From positions 1 through 36,280 of the forward strand of contig CAITYE010000074.1 in the NCBI GenBank assembly GCA_903896535.1: a stretch of DNA of 36,280 nt, in the 5' to 3' direction. The position numbers and the translations under genes were made by a program. Origin of the DNA: an uncultured Paracraurococcus sp. Lineage in GTDB: Bacteria; Pseudomonadota; Alphaproteobacteria; Acetobacterales; Acetobacteraceae. Positions 1 through 8,649 of this stretch are shown one piece after another (positions within the stretch are counted from its first letter, which is position 1; each line of letters opens with the position of its first letter). The notes below the pieces were generated by a model. The model had not been told where the DNA came from, made no database searches, and was given only the letters and a program-made list of their open reading frames with translations.

Positions 1-798
1 CAGCATGACGAGACGATCCTGCCCGCCATGCTGCGGGCGGTCGAAAACGGAGCCGACCTTGCCATCGGCAGCCGCCATGTCGATGGCGGCACAGCGAATG
101 GCGGATTCAGCGCCGCGCGCGGCTCCCTCAGCGGCGCCGGCGCCTGGCTCGCGCAGCGGCTGCTGCCGGTCCCGCTAAGCGACCCGATGAGCGGTTTTTT
201 CCTGATGCGGCGTACCCGGGTGGAGGAGGTGGCGCCACGGCTGACCGGCAGCGGCTTCAAGATCCTACTGGATATCGTGATCTCGATCGGCCGTCCGCTG
301 CGGGTGGTCGAACTGCCGTATCGTTTCCGGTCACGCACGGCAGGCGATTCGAAGCTGGATATTGCCGAACTGACCGCTTTCCTCGGCCTGCTGTTCGACA
401 AGGCGATGCACGGCCTGGTGCCACTCCGCTTTCTCGCCTTCGCCGGCGTCGGTGCCATCGGACTGGGCATCCATATGGCAACCTTGGTCGCCTTGCTCGA
501 CGGGTTCGGCGTCAATTTCCAGGTGGCACAAGGACTGGCGACCCTGATCGCGATGACCGCCAATTTCTGGTTCAACAACCGCTTGACCTTTCGCGCCGAG
601 CGCCGCCGCGGTCAGGCACTCTGGCGTGGACTGCTGCTGTTCTACCTGGTCTGCGGCATCGGGGTTGCGGCCAATCTCGGCATCGCCCAGCTCCTGGTCC
701 AGGAGAGTGGCTGGCAACTGAGCCTGGCGGGAGCCGCTGGGGCCGTACTCACGCTGGTCTGGAACTACGCCGTCTCAGCAACCCTCGTCTGGCGATAG
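1..798 (+). CDS. Glycosyltransferase family 2 (dolichol-phosphate mannosyltransferase-like) with C-terminal GtrA-like membrane domain; 5' truncated by window edge
   Basis: Frame +1 is open from base 1 (QHDETILPAMLRAVENGADLAIGSRH...). GT2-like core followed by hydrophobic GtrA-like tail (FLAFAGVGAIGLGIHMATLVAL..ANFWFNNRLTFR). Confidence 0.85.
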   Translation, partial: QHDETILPAMLRAVENGADLAIGSRHVDGGTANGGFSAARGSLSGAGAWLAQRLLPVPLSDPMSGFFLMRRTRVEEVAPRLTGSGFKILLDIVISIGRPLRVVELPYRFRSRTAGDSKLDIAELTAFLGLLFDKAMHGLVPLRFLAFAGVGAIGLGIHMATLVALLDGFGVNFQVAQGLATLIAMTANFWFNNRLTFRAERRRGQALWRGLLLFYLVCGIGVAANLGIAQLLVQESGWQLSLAGAAGAVLTLVWNYAVSATLVWR

Positions 799-808
799 GG
801 TTCGACCT

Positions 809-1546
809 TCAACGGCCGCCCGCCACCGGGATAATCGCGGCGCTGACATAGCGGGCGGCATCCGACAGCAGCCAGATCACCGCCTCGGCAACCTCCTCCG
901 CCGTGCCGCCCCGGCCAAGCGGCACGCCACCGACCATCTGCGCCACCCGGTCCGGCATGCCGGCCGCGGCGTGCAATTCGGTCTCGATAAGCCCGGGGCT
1001 GATCGCATTCACCCGAATGCCAAGCGGCCCAGCCTCTTTGGCCAGGCCGATGGTTAGGCTGTCCATCCCGCCCTTGCTGGCCGCGTAGTGGATCCACTCG
1101 CCCGCCCCACCCAGTGTCGAGGCACGGGAGGAGACGTTGACGATCGCTCCCCCTCTGCCCATCCGCTTCAATGCTTCCCGGCAGCAGGCGGCCGCGCCGA
1201 TCAGGTTCACGCGCAGAACCCGGTCCCAGATCGCATCGGTGCTGTCCGCGAGTGTGGCCTTCGGCCCGGTGATGCCGGCATTATTGACGAGACCGTCCAA
1301 TCGCCCGAAGCGATCATCCACCGCCGCGAAGCTGGCGGCGATACCGGCGGGATCACCGACATCGGCGCGCACGGCCAATACCTCTCCGCCATGCGCCCGT
1401 GCCGCCGCCTCAGTCGTCTTCGCGCGCTCGGCATTGCCGGCATAGGTAAAGACCACATCCCAGCCGGCCTTCGCCGCCAAAGCCACAGAGGCCGCGCCGA
1501 TACCGCGCCCGCCACCCGTGATCAGCACCACCTTACGCGCCGCCAT
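809..1546 (-). CDS. SDR family NAD(P)-dependent oxidoreductase
   Basis: Internal start MAARKVVLITGGGRGIGAAS; TGxxxGIG motif, NNAG, YAASKGG active site. The listed 423-aa ORF is over-extended upstream. Confidence 0.93.
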   Translation of the reverse strand: MAARKVVLITGGGRGIGAASVALAAKAGWDVVFTYAGNAERAKTTEAAARAHGGEVLAVRADVGDPAGIAASFAAVDDRFGRLDGLVNNAGITGPKATLADSTDAIWDRVLRVNLIGAAACCREALKRMGRGGAIVNVSSRASTLGGAGEWIHYAASKGGMDSLTIGLAKEAGPLGIRVNAISPGLIETELHAAAGMPDRVAQMVGGVPLGRGGTAEEVAEAVIWLLSDAARYVSAAIIPVAGGR

Positions 1547-1607
1547 GGCCCTCCCCCTTCGCGTCATTTGCCGCCACCATAGCGGCGTCAAAGCAAGGGA
1601 GGGAGCA

Positions 1608-2600
1608 ATGGTCCGGACGACGGTCGGGCGGCTGTGGCCTGGTACAGGCCCAGGGCGCCGTGGTCTCCTTGCCTTGCTTGCCCTACCGGCGCTCGCCCGG
1701 GCCCAGGGCCGAGCGGTCAAGCTGGTGCTTGGCTTTCCCCCGGGCGGCTCAGCGGATTTCATCGGTCGCGCGATGTCTGAGCCATTCGGCCGTGGCCTCG
1801 GCGCCACGCTCATCATCGATAATCGCCCGGGCGCTGGCTCCAACATCGCCACGGAATACGTCGCCCGCGCTGCGCCGGATGGTGAGACATTGCTCCTCGG
1901 CGGCAATTTCAGCCATTGCGTGAATCCGGTGATGTACCGGAAGGTCAGCTTCGAGCCGATCGCTGACTTCACGCCGATCGGCCATGTCTGCGACCTGCCA
2001 ACCATTATCGCCGTCAGTGCGGCCAGCGGCATCACCTCGCTTACCGACCTGCTGGCCCGCATGCGCGCCAATCCCGGCAAATGGAACTACGGCACGCCTG
2101 GGATCGGCACGCCAAGCCATCTCGCTGGCGCGATGTTCGCCAAGGTCACCGGTCTGGACTGGACGCATGTGCCCTTCCGAGGCGGCGCTCCCTCGCTCAC
2201 CGCCCTGCTCGCGGGCGATATCGAGGTGATTATCGCGACCCCGCCGGTGGTGCTGCCGCAGGTGCGCGACGGACGACTGCGGGCGCTTGCCCTCACGACC
2301 CGCGCCGCCTCGCCGGTGATCCCTGGGGTCCCAGGCGCGGGAGAGGCCGGCTTGCCTGGGCTCGACATTGCCGGCTGGTATGGGCTCTGGGCACCGGCCC
2401 GACTGCCCGCACCGCTCCGCGACCGAACCTTCGTGGCGCTCAACGCAGCCTTGGCCGACCCAGTGGTGCAGGCACGCTTCGCGGGCGATGGCCTCCGGGC
2501 GCTGCCTTCGGCCAGCACCGCCGCCTTCGAGGATTTCATCGCCCAGCAGAGGCCTTTCTGGGCTGCCGTGGTCCAGGCCGCCGGTGCCACTGCCGATTAG
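1608..2600 (+). CDS. Tripartite tricarboxylate transporter solute-binding protein (Bug/TctC family)
   Basis: Signal-like N-terminus, VKLVLGFPPGGSADFIGR, RPGAGSNIATEYVARAAPDGETLLLG, YGTPGIGTPSHLAGAMF; GGGAG-type RBS before ATG 1608. Confidence 0.92.
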   Translation: MVRTTVGRLWPGTGPGRRGLLALLALPALARAQGRAVKLVLGFPPGGSADFIGRAMSEPFGRGLGATLIIDNRPGAGSNIATEYVARAAPDGETLLLGGNFSHCVNPVMYRKVSFEPIADFTPIGHVCDLPTIIAVSAASGITSLTDLLARMRANPGKWNYGTPGIGTPSHLAGAMFAKVTGLDWTHVPFRGGAPSLTALLAGDIEVIIATPPVVLPQVRDGRLRALALTTRAASPVIPGVPGAGEAGLPGLDIAGWYGLWAPARLPAPLRDRTFVALNAALADPVVQARFAGDGLRALPSASTAAFEDFIAQQRPFWAAVVQAAGATAD

Positions 2601-2638
2601 AACCGGCTTCCCAGGACGCAAACAGGAAAGGCAGCCAC

Positions 2639-3784
2639 ATGGCCCCGACAGTGCACCAATGGCCAGCACAGCAGCGCGTGCATCACTCCTCCGTCGCGGC
2701 GGCATTGCCGGAAGAACTTGCCGATTGCCGAAAAGTGCTGCTGGCGACCACCCGTTCGCTGGCTGGCAGCGGCATCGCCGCGGCGGTGCGCGCGGCCATC
2801 GGCAGCCGGCTTGTCGCTGAGACGGCAGCCATGCGGGCGCACTCGCCAGTTGAGGACGTTCTGGCTTTGGCCGGGCTGCTCCGCACCAGTAGAGCGGAGC
2901 GCGTGGTCACGCTCGGCGGCGGCAGCGTGATCGATGGCGCCAAGGTGGCCTGTTTCGCCGTTTGGCAGGGTATTGCCGACCGGCCCACCCTGCTCGCCCG
3001 CACCAGTGGGCGCGGCGCACAGCGGGAAGGTTGGCAGCGGGAAGAGCCAACACCTCGGCTCATCGCTGTGCCCACCACACTTTCAGCCGCCGAATTCGCG
3101 CCGCACGCCGGGGTGACCGACCTGCAGGAGGGACGCAAATACCGCTTCCTCGATTCCATGCAGGTGCCCCGCGCGGTCATCCTCGATCCAGCCGCGACGC
3201 TGGATACGCCAGCCGAGTTGCTGCTTTCTTCGGGCATCCGCGCCTTCGATCACGCCGCCGAGCGCTGGTGCGCGACGGAGCGGACTGCCTTCTCCGATGC
3301 CGTCTCTCGCCAAGCCATGGAGATGCTGGCCACGGCGCTGCCGCGGGTCCGGCAAACACCTGCGGACCTGCAGGCCCGGGCCATGGCGCAGGAGGCGATG
3401 TGGTTATCCGTGATGGGTGGCTGGTCGGGGGTGGCAGTCGGCGCGAGCCACGGCATCGGCTACCTTCTGGGCGGTGGCCGCGGCGTGCCGCACGGCATTA
3501 CCTCCTGCCTCGGGCTACCAGCGGTGATGCGCTGGAACGAGCCGGTAAACGCGCCGCGCCAGCAGGATATTGCGCGCCTGCTGGGGGGGGCGACCGGCGC
3601 CGCGGGGTTGCGCAGCTTTATTCGTGGCCTCGGGCTGCCAACCACGCTGGCCGAGGTGGGTATCAGCCTGGACGAGATTCCAGCTCTGGCAGCGAAATGG
3701 GATGGCGGGCCGCCGATTGCGACCAATCCGCGACCTGTCCGTTCAGTCGCCGATGTGGCCGAAATCATGGCACTCATGGTCTAG
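2639..3784 (+). CDS. Iron-containing alcohol dehydrogenase / maleylacetate reductase-like
   Basis: RVVTLGGGSVIDGAKV, LIAVPTTLSAAEFAP, GIRAFDHAAE, GASHGIGYLLGGGRGVPHGITSCLGLPAVMRWN typical of Fe-ADH family III. Stop TAG lies in the repeat terminus. Confidence 0.88.
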   Translation: MAPTVHQWPAQQRVHHSSVAAALPEELADCRKVLLATTRSLAGSGIAAAVRAAIGSRLVAETAAMRAHSPVEDVLALAGLLRTSRAERVVTLGGGSVIDGAKVACFAVWQGIADRPTLLARTSGRGAQREGWQREEPTPRLIAVPTTLSAAEFAPHAGVTDLQEGRKYRFLDSMQVPRAVILDPAATLDTPAELLLSSGIRAFDHAAERWCATERTAFSDAVSRQAMEMLATALPRVRQTPADLQARAMAQEAMWLSVMGGWSGVAVGASHGIGYLLGGGRGVPHGITSCLGLPAVMRWNEPVNAPRQQDIARLLGGATGAAGLRSFIRGLGLPTTLAEVGISLDEIPALAAKWDGGPPIATNPRPVRSVADVAEIMALMV

Positions 3785-3886
3785 AGCGCGATGCGTTGAG
3801 GCGGAATCGCCGAAGGCGCTGAATCGCGCGATCCAACAAATGTTAGAGCGGGCTGCGTGAACGCATGTGAACGCAGCATGCTCTAG
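3781..3886 (+). repeat. Family-1 dispersed palindromic repeat, copy A
   Basis: CTAGAGCGCGATGCGTTGAGGCGGAATCGCCGAAGGCGCTGAATCGCGCGATCCAACAAATGTTAGAGCGGGCTGCGTGAACGCATGTGAACGCAGCATGCTCTAG; close matches at six other sites. Confidence 0.95.
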
Positions 3887-4096
3887 CGGAACTGGGAGCC
3901 AGGGCGGGGCGCGTCACGCGGTTCGCAAGGCAGGGGTCGGAGAGAGTTGGGTAGTGGCATCGGCTGACCTTGGGCTTTCGCACTGCCCCGGGCCCGCCCC
4001 CTGGCCTTGCCTGGCCGGGCAGCCCTTGCGCCGCCGCAAGGCCAGCCGGCAACGGGGGCGGCGCGCGCCGAAGCGATCAGCGCGCCGGCCGCGACC

Positions 4097-4250
4097 TCAT
4101 ACCAGCGGTCAAATCTTTTGCCTGCTGGTATTGGCTTTTCTGGCCCTCAATCGCCGGGCGGAAACCTCCGGTTTCCTGGGCTGCGCGGCACTGGCCGCGG
4201 CGCCCGTTCGGGCGCTCGGCACAAGTCAAAGCCTCGTGCCGTTGGTATCA
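4097..4250 (+). repeat. Family-2 MITE-like repeat, copy 1 (most complete), imperfect terminal inverted repeats
   Basis: Left ATACCAGCGG versus right end CCGTTGGTAT (reverse complement ATACCAACGG), 9/10 match; body GGTATTGGCTTTTCTGGCCCTCAATCGCCGGGCGGAAACC... shared with 17141-17272. Confidence 0.8.
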
Positions 4251-4928
4251 GATCAGTTTCAGCGCGAGGAAGCCGAGGACGATGGCCGCTGCGGCGGCGC
4301 TGGTAACAAGCGTCAAGCGGCGTTCGATGAAGTCGCGGATCGGGTCACCGAACCGGCGCAGCAAACCGGCCAGCAAAAAGAAGCGGGCGCCACGGGTCAC
4401 CACGCTGGCGGCGAGGAAGGTCCAGAAATCGAAATGCGCGGCGCCGGAGGCGATGGTCACGATCTTGTAGGGGATGGGGGTCAGGCCCTTAATCAGGATC
4501 ACCGCCGCTCCCCAACGCTCGTACCAACCCTGGAAGCGGGCCAGGGCATCCGTATAGCCATAGGTACGCAGGACCGGCGCGGCGAGCAGATCGAAGAGAT
4601 AAAAGCCGATCGCATAGCCAAGGATACCGCCCAGGACCGAAGTAATGGTGCAGATCAGCGCGTAGTGCCAAGCCCGGCTGGGCCGCGCCAGGCACATCGG
4701 GATCAGCATCGCATCCGGCGGAATCGGAAAGAACGAGCTTTCAGTGAAACTCACCGCGCCGAGATAGACTGGCGCACGCCGATTCGCCGCGAGGGCGAGC
4801 ACACGGTCATAGAGGTTACGGAGCACGCGGCTCTCCCGGACAGGCTGAACGGGAGTGGCATGTGACAGGGGACGAGGCAAGGGTCGGCCGCCCTGACCCG
4901 GCTTGGCAACACCGCGCAAGAAATCCAT
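4248..4928 (-). CDS. YqaA/DedA-like family inner-membrane protein
   Basis: TESSFFPIPPDAMLIPMCLARP, GGILGYAIGFYLFD, LIKGLTPIPYKIVTIASGAAHFDFWTFLAAS. Start may be internal (e.g. at the LYDRVLALAANRRAPVYLG region). Confidence 0.85.
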   Translation of the reverse strand: MDFLRGVAKPGQGGRPLPRPLSHATPVQPVRESRVLRNLYDRVLALAANRRAPVYLGAVSFTESSFFPIPPDAMLIPMCLARPSRAWHYALICTITSVLGGILGYAIGFYLFDLLAAPVLRTYGYTDALARFQGWYERWGAAVILIKGLTPIPYKIVTIASGAAHFDFWTFLAASVVTRGARFFLLAGLLRRFGDPIRDFIERRLTLVTSAAAAAIVLGFLALKLI

Positions 4929-5003
4929 CGGCCCGATTCCGCCCGCCGGGTTCTTGCTCTAGAAGATGGCTGAAGAAGGCGGTTGTTCTTGGGGGATTTG
5001 CGA

Positions 5004-5468
5004 ATGCGATCTTTGGCGCGAAGCATGTTGGTGCTGACGATGCTCGGCCTGCCGCTGACCACGGCGATCGATGCCGGGGCTCAGCAGCGGCCAACGGCGC
5101 CGCACGCCTGGATCTGGGGCGCCTGGATCGGTGGTATATTCCCCCCCGGCGATGTCGAGGGGGCAGATTGCTTCGGAAACGCGACGGTGATCTTCACCCG
5201 CGACGTGGTCATGCGCGTCGCCCAGATCGATGCGGCTTATCGCCAGCGCCTGTTGGAGACGGTGGCGGAGCAGCCGAAAGGGCTCGATTTCCGGTTCAGC
5301 CCGGCACCGCCGATCATGACCGCTCTCGGTCCCCGCATGGCGCCCGACGCCGCCTTCGGCTGCGCGAACCCCGATATGCTGCGGGTTGAGCGGAACGGCC
5401 CGGATGAAATCGTCTTTCCGAATTGCACCGAGTTCCCCTCGCCGCTCCGTCGCTGCCGGACGAAGTAG
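5004..5468 (+). CDS. Hypothetical secreted protein
   Basis: MRSLARSMLVLTMLGLPLTTAIDAGAQQ signal-peptide-like N-terminus; four Cys in the mature part; no recognised family. Confidence 0.65.
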   Translation: MRSLARSMLVLTMLGLPLTTAIDAGAQQRPTAPHAWIWGAWIGGIFPPGDVEGADCFGNATVIFTRDVVMRVAQIDAAYRQRLLETVAEQPKGLDFRFSPAPPIMTALGPRMAPDAAFGCANPDMLRVERNGPDEIVFPNCTEFPSPLRRCRTK

Positions 5469-5472
5469 CGCT

Positions 5473-6132
5473 ATGCGCATCGCCCTCATCCACGCGCTGC
5501 GGCATTCCCCGCCGCCAATTGAGGCCGCCTTCGCCGCCGCTTGGCCGGAGGCAACCTTGATGAACCTACTGGACGACAGCCTCTCCGCCGATCTCGCCCG
5601 CGATGGCGCCCTGACGCCGGCCATGACCGAACGGTTCCGCCGGCTCGGCGCCTATGCGCGGGGCACCGGGGCGGATGGCATCCTTTTCACCTGTTCTGCC
5701 TTCGGCCCCTGCATCGACGCGGTGGCCGGCGATAGCGGTGGTATGCCGGTGCTGAAACCGAACGAGGCGATGATCGAGGACGCGGTCGCTGCGGCGATAG
5801 CCCGTGCCGCCGGGCGCCGGCCGCGCATCGGCCTGATCGCCAGCTTCGCGCCGACGCTCGTCTCCATGCCCCCGGAGTTTCCGGCAAGCGTCGACGTGGT
5901 ACCGATACTGGCCGATGGCGCGCTTGCTGCCCTCGATGCCGGGGATGGGCCGACCCATGACCGGCTGACGGCCGAGGCGGCGCGCCGCCTCCCGCCGGTC
6001 GATATCATCGCCCTGGCGCAATTTAGCCTGGCCCGCGCCGCACCGGCGGTCGGCGCGGCGACCGGTCTGCCAGTCTTCACGACGCCGGACAGCGCGGTGG
6101 CGCGGCTGAAACGCCTGCTGATCAGCGGGTAA
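5473..6132 (+). CDS. Aspartate/glutamate racemase family protein
   Basis: MRIALIHALRHSPPPIEAAF, GADGILFTCSAFGPCIDAV, KPNEAMIEDAV, GLIASFAPTL; start 4 nt after preceding stop. Confidence 0.8.
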   Translation: MRIALIHALRHSPPPIEAAFAAAWPEATLMNLLDDSLSADLARDGALTPAMTERFRRLGAYARGTGADGILFTCSAFGPCIDAVAGDSGGMPVLKPNEAMIEDAVAAAIARAAGRRPRIGLIASFAPTLVSMPPEFPASVDVVPILADGALAALDAGDGPTHDRLTAEAARRLPPVDIIALAQFSLARAAPAVGAATGLPVFTTPDSAVARLKRLLISG

Positions 6133-6170
6133 ACGACAGGTCCCGCTCCTGGCCAGTAGGCCTTCACCAC

Positions 6171-6266
6171 GTGCGCGCAATCACCGCGCGCACGCAACTA
6201 CCTCAGACGCGCAACTCCCGCGCGCGCAACCATTGCGCGCGCAACCACTGCGCGCGCAATAGCAAT
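6171..6266. repeat. Degenerate short tandem repeat array, GCGCGCGCAA core
   Basis: gcgcgcgcaaccatt / gcgcgcgcaaccact / gcgcgcgcaatagca plus degenerate upstream units (gtgcgcgcaatcacc, cgcgcaactccc). Confidence 0.8.
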
Positions 6267-6385
6267 CTGAAGGCCATGGCCAACGCCCGGGCTTACCGGC
6301 GCGGCAAGGACGAGGCAGTAGTTGGCCATCGCGCCGCGCTCGCAACCTTATGGACAGCCCTTGCGGTGGGGCGCAGAGGGTGCCG

Positions 6386-7201
6386 ATGCGTCGCCCACCC
6401 CCCGCCCCCCACCCCTCGGCACCCCGCTCGGCTCAGTCAGGGCGGCAGGCCAGGCCGGCAATGGCACGGGAAGCCGGGCTCTGGCTGCATGGGCTGCATC
6501 CGGTCGCGGCAGCCTTGGCCAACCCCGCGCGCCGCCTGCGGCGGCTGCTGTTGAGCCCTGAGGCGGAAGCCACGCTCGCCGCCCGGCTGCCGCAGCCCTG
6601 GCGCATCGCCGCGGAACGGGTTGAGCGCGGCCGCTTCGGCACCTTCCTGCCAGAGGACGCCGTCCATCAAGGTGCCGCATTGCTGGTGGAGCCCTTGGCG
6701 GTGCTTTCCCTCGAACGGGTGCTCGCACACGATAACGGGCCAATCCTGGTCCTCGATCAGGTCACCGATCCGCGCAATGTCGGCGCCATCCTGCGTTCAG
6801 CGGCGGCGTTCGGCGCCGCGGCAATTCTGATGCAGGATCGGCACGCCCCGCCTGAGACAGGGACACTGGCCCGCGCCGCCTCGGGCGCGCTGGAACTCGT
6901 TCCCGTGCTGCGCGTCGTGAACATCGCGCGCGGGATCGATGAGTTGAAAGCCGCAGGGTGCTGGGTGATCGGCCTTGATGGCGCGGCGCCCGTCACCTTG
7001 GCCCAAGCGGCATCCGGGCTGTCAGGCCGGCGCCCAGCCTTGGTGCTGGGCGCCGAGGGGGACGGCATGCGCCGCCTGACGCGCGAACACTGCGACGAAT
7101 TGGCCCGCCTGCCGATCGCACCCGCCATGGAAAGCCTGAACGTATCCGCAGCGGCCGCGGTCGCCCTCTACGAGCTGGTCAGGCACCAGCCGCCCGATTA
7201 G
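6386..7201 (+). CDS. rlmB: TrmH/SpoU-family RNA 2'-O-methyltransferase (RlmB-like)
   Basis: LWLHGLHPVAAALANPARRLRRLLLS, LVLDQVTDPRNVGAILRSAAAFGAAAILM, LVLGAEGDGMRRLTREHCDELARLPI, ESLNVSAAAAVALYELVR. Stop TAG lies at the repeat edge. Confidence 0.92.
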   Translation: MRRPPPAPHPSAPRSAQSGRQARPAMAREAGLWLHGLHPVAAALANPARRLRRLLLSPEAEATLAARLPQPWRIAAERVERGRFGTFLPEDAVHQGAALLVEPLAVLSLERVLAHDNGPILVLDQVTDPRNVGAILRSAAAFGAAAILMQDRHAPPETGTLARAASGALELVPVLRVVNIARGIDELKAAGCWVIGLDGAAPVTLAQAASGLSGRRPALVLGAEGDGMRRLTREHCDELARLPIAPAMESLNVSAAAAVALYELVRHQPPD

Positions 7202-7303
7202 AGCATGCTGCGTTCACATGCGTTCACGCAGCCCGCTCTAGCATGTGTTGGATCGCGCGATTCAGCGCCTTCGGCGATGCCGCCTCAACGCATCCCGCTC
7301 TAG
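7199..7303 (-). repeat. Family-1 dispersed palindromic repeat, copy B (inverted relative to copy A)
   Basis: tagagcatgctgcgttcacatgcgttcacgcagcccgctctagcatgtgttggatcgcgcgattcagcgccttcggcgatgccgcctcaacgcatcccgctctag. Confidence 0.95.
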
Positions 7304-7313
7304 AGCAGGAGAT

Positions 7314-7339
7314 CCGTTCAGACGATTCCGTCTGAACGG
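7314..7339. repeat. Perfect 11-bp stem-loop (possible third small palindromic element flanked by TAGAGCAG / GCGCTA)
   Basis: CCGTTCAGACG-ATTC-CGTCTGAACGG. Confidence 0.85.
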
Positions 7340-7351
7340 ACGTCGCGCTAA

Positions 7352-7546
7352 GCGCCACACCCTGTCGATCCGGGCACCGACAGCATCCAACGGTTGCACC
7401 CGGAGACGGGGACCGACGTCGAATATCCCCTCCCGCGCAGCACCAATATTCGCCGGATCTGGGTGGACAACAGCACCAATCCGGTGACCTTCTGGGCGGG
7501 CAGCAACCATGGCGCCTCCATCGTGCGGGTGGAGCCTTTGGACTGA
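7352..7546 (+). pseudogene. Start-less coding remnant resembling the C-terminus of a virginiamycin B lyase / streptogramin lyase-type beta-propeller
   Basis: Open frame from TAA (7349-7351) to TGA (7544-7546): APHPVDPGTDSIQRLHPETGTDVEYPLPRSTNIRRIWVDNSTNPVTFWAGSNHGASIVRVEPLD; no good start/RBS; the upstream part of the gene is absent. Confidence 0.5.
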
Positions 7547-7559
7547 GGAGGACAGAGGT

Positions 7560-8324
7560 ATGAACCCAGCGGTCGAAATGATCCTGAGCGCCCGGCGAGA
7601 GCGGCGGGTGCTGGCGCCGCTTGGCGCGCTAGCGCCGGTGGATGTGACGGCGGGCTATGCGCTGCAACGAGAGGTGGCGACGGCGCTGGGCGCGGTGCCG
7701 CCGGCCGGCTTCAAGATCGGCGCCACCGCCCAGACGATGCAGCGATACCTCGGCCTGGAAGGCCCCGCGGCCGGCTTCGTGCCGGCCACTTCGCTGCACC
7801 CCAACGGCGCGACGCTGCGGTTTGCCGATTTCCAGGCCCCGGGCGTCGAATGCGAAATCGGCGTCCGGCTAGGTCGGGATCTGCCAGCCGGACCGACCAG
7901 CCGCGCGACGGCCGCAGACGCCGTGGCCGAAGTCTTTCCGGCGATCGAGATTGTCGAGCGCCGCTATGGCGACCTCGCCGTCCTCGGCACGCCGACCCTG
8001 ATCGCCGACCAGGTCTTCCACGCCGCCGGGGTGCTCGGCGCGCCGGTTGCGGGATGGCAGGGGCTCGACCTGGGCGCGGCACATGGCGTCTTCACCGTGG
8101 CGGGCCAGGTGGTGGGCGAAGGCGATGGCCGGGACCTGCTGGGGCATCCGTTCGAAGCCTTGGCATGGCTTGCCGCCTCGGGCGCGGCCGCCGCGTTCGG
8201 CGGCCTCAGGGCCGGGCAGGTGGTCTGGCTCGGCTCGGTCACGCCGCCGATCTGGCTGGACGGCCCCTGTGCGGTCGACGCCCGCTTCGACCTGCTTGGC
8301 GCCGCCCAGCTCACCTTTGTCTGA
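7560..8324 (+). CDS. 2-keto-4-pentenoate hydratase / fumarylacetoacetate-hydrolase family protein
   Basis: GFKIGATAQTMQRYLGLEGPAAGFV, GVECEIGVRLGRDLP, AEVFPAIEIVERRY, GHPFEALAWLA, VWLGSVTPPIWLDGPCAV. Confidence 0.88.
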   Translation: MNPAVEMILSARRERRVLAPLGALAPVDVTAGYALQREVATALGAVPPAGFKIGATAQTMQRYLGLEGPAAGFVPATSLHPNGATLRFADFQAPGVECEIGVRLGRDLPAGPTSRATAADAVAEVFPAIEIVERRYGDLAVLGTPTLIADQVFHAAGVLGAPVAGWQGLDLGAAHGVFTVAGQVVGEGDGRDLLGHPFEALAWLAASGAAAAFGGLRAGQVVWLGSVTPPIWLDGPCAVDARFDLLGAAQLTFV

Positions 8325-8421
8325 GCGGGAAAGCCACGGTTAACCTTGGTATGACATCACCGCAGAGCCGCGACCCGCGGGAGGTTTGGTTCGCCAAAAC
8401 GGCGTTGGATCCGGAGATCCC

Positions 8422-8649
8422 ATGCAACACGCCGGTTGGACGACCTTAACGGATGAACAGCAATTAGCCCTGGCGCGCGAAGCCCTGCGCCACGCCGCTG
8501 CCACCTTGGCGGAGCATGCCGAGGTGCTGGCCGGTGAGATGGAACATGGCGCCTTGCACGACCAAGGCGGGCCGGACGCGCTGCGGCTTTTCGCTGCCGT
8601 GGTCCGGGCCACAGATGCCGAGAGCTTCGGCCGGGTAGGCCATGCCTAA
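8422..8649 (+). CDS. Hypothetical protein (75 aa)
   Basis: Compositionally plausible helical ORF MQHAGWTTLTDEQQLALAREALRHAAATLAEHAEVL...; family not recognised. Confidence 0.5.
   Translation: MQHAGWTTLTDEQQLALAREALRHAAATLAEHAEVLAGEMEHGALHDQGGPDALRLFAAVVRATDAESFGRVGHA

Noticed and set aside
3867-4865. 332-aa plus-strand ORF spanning repeats and antisense to the YqaA-like gene
   Set aside because: Begins inside repeat copy A, crosses non-coding DNA and lacks protein-like features.
4955-4970. GCTCTAG near 4958 and GGCTCTAG near 21870 as further family-1 copies
   Set aside because: Only the 7-mer end motif is present; no flanking repeat body.
6171-6266. CRISPR-like array from GCGCGCGCAA units
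   Set aside because: Units are directly tandem with degenerate 5-nt linkers, not repeat-spacer architecture.
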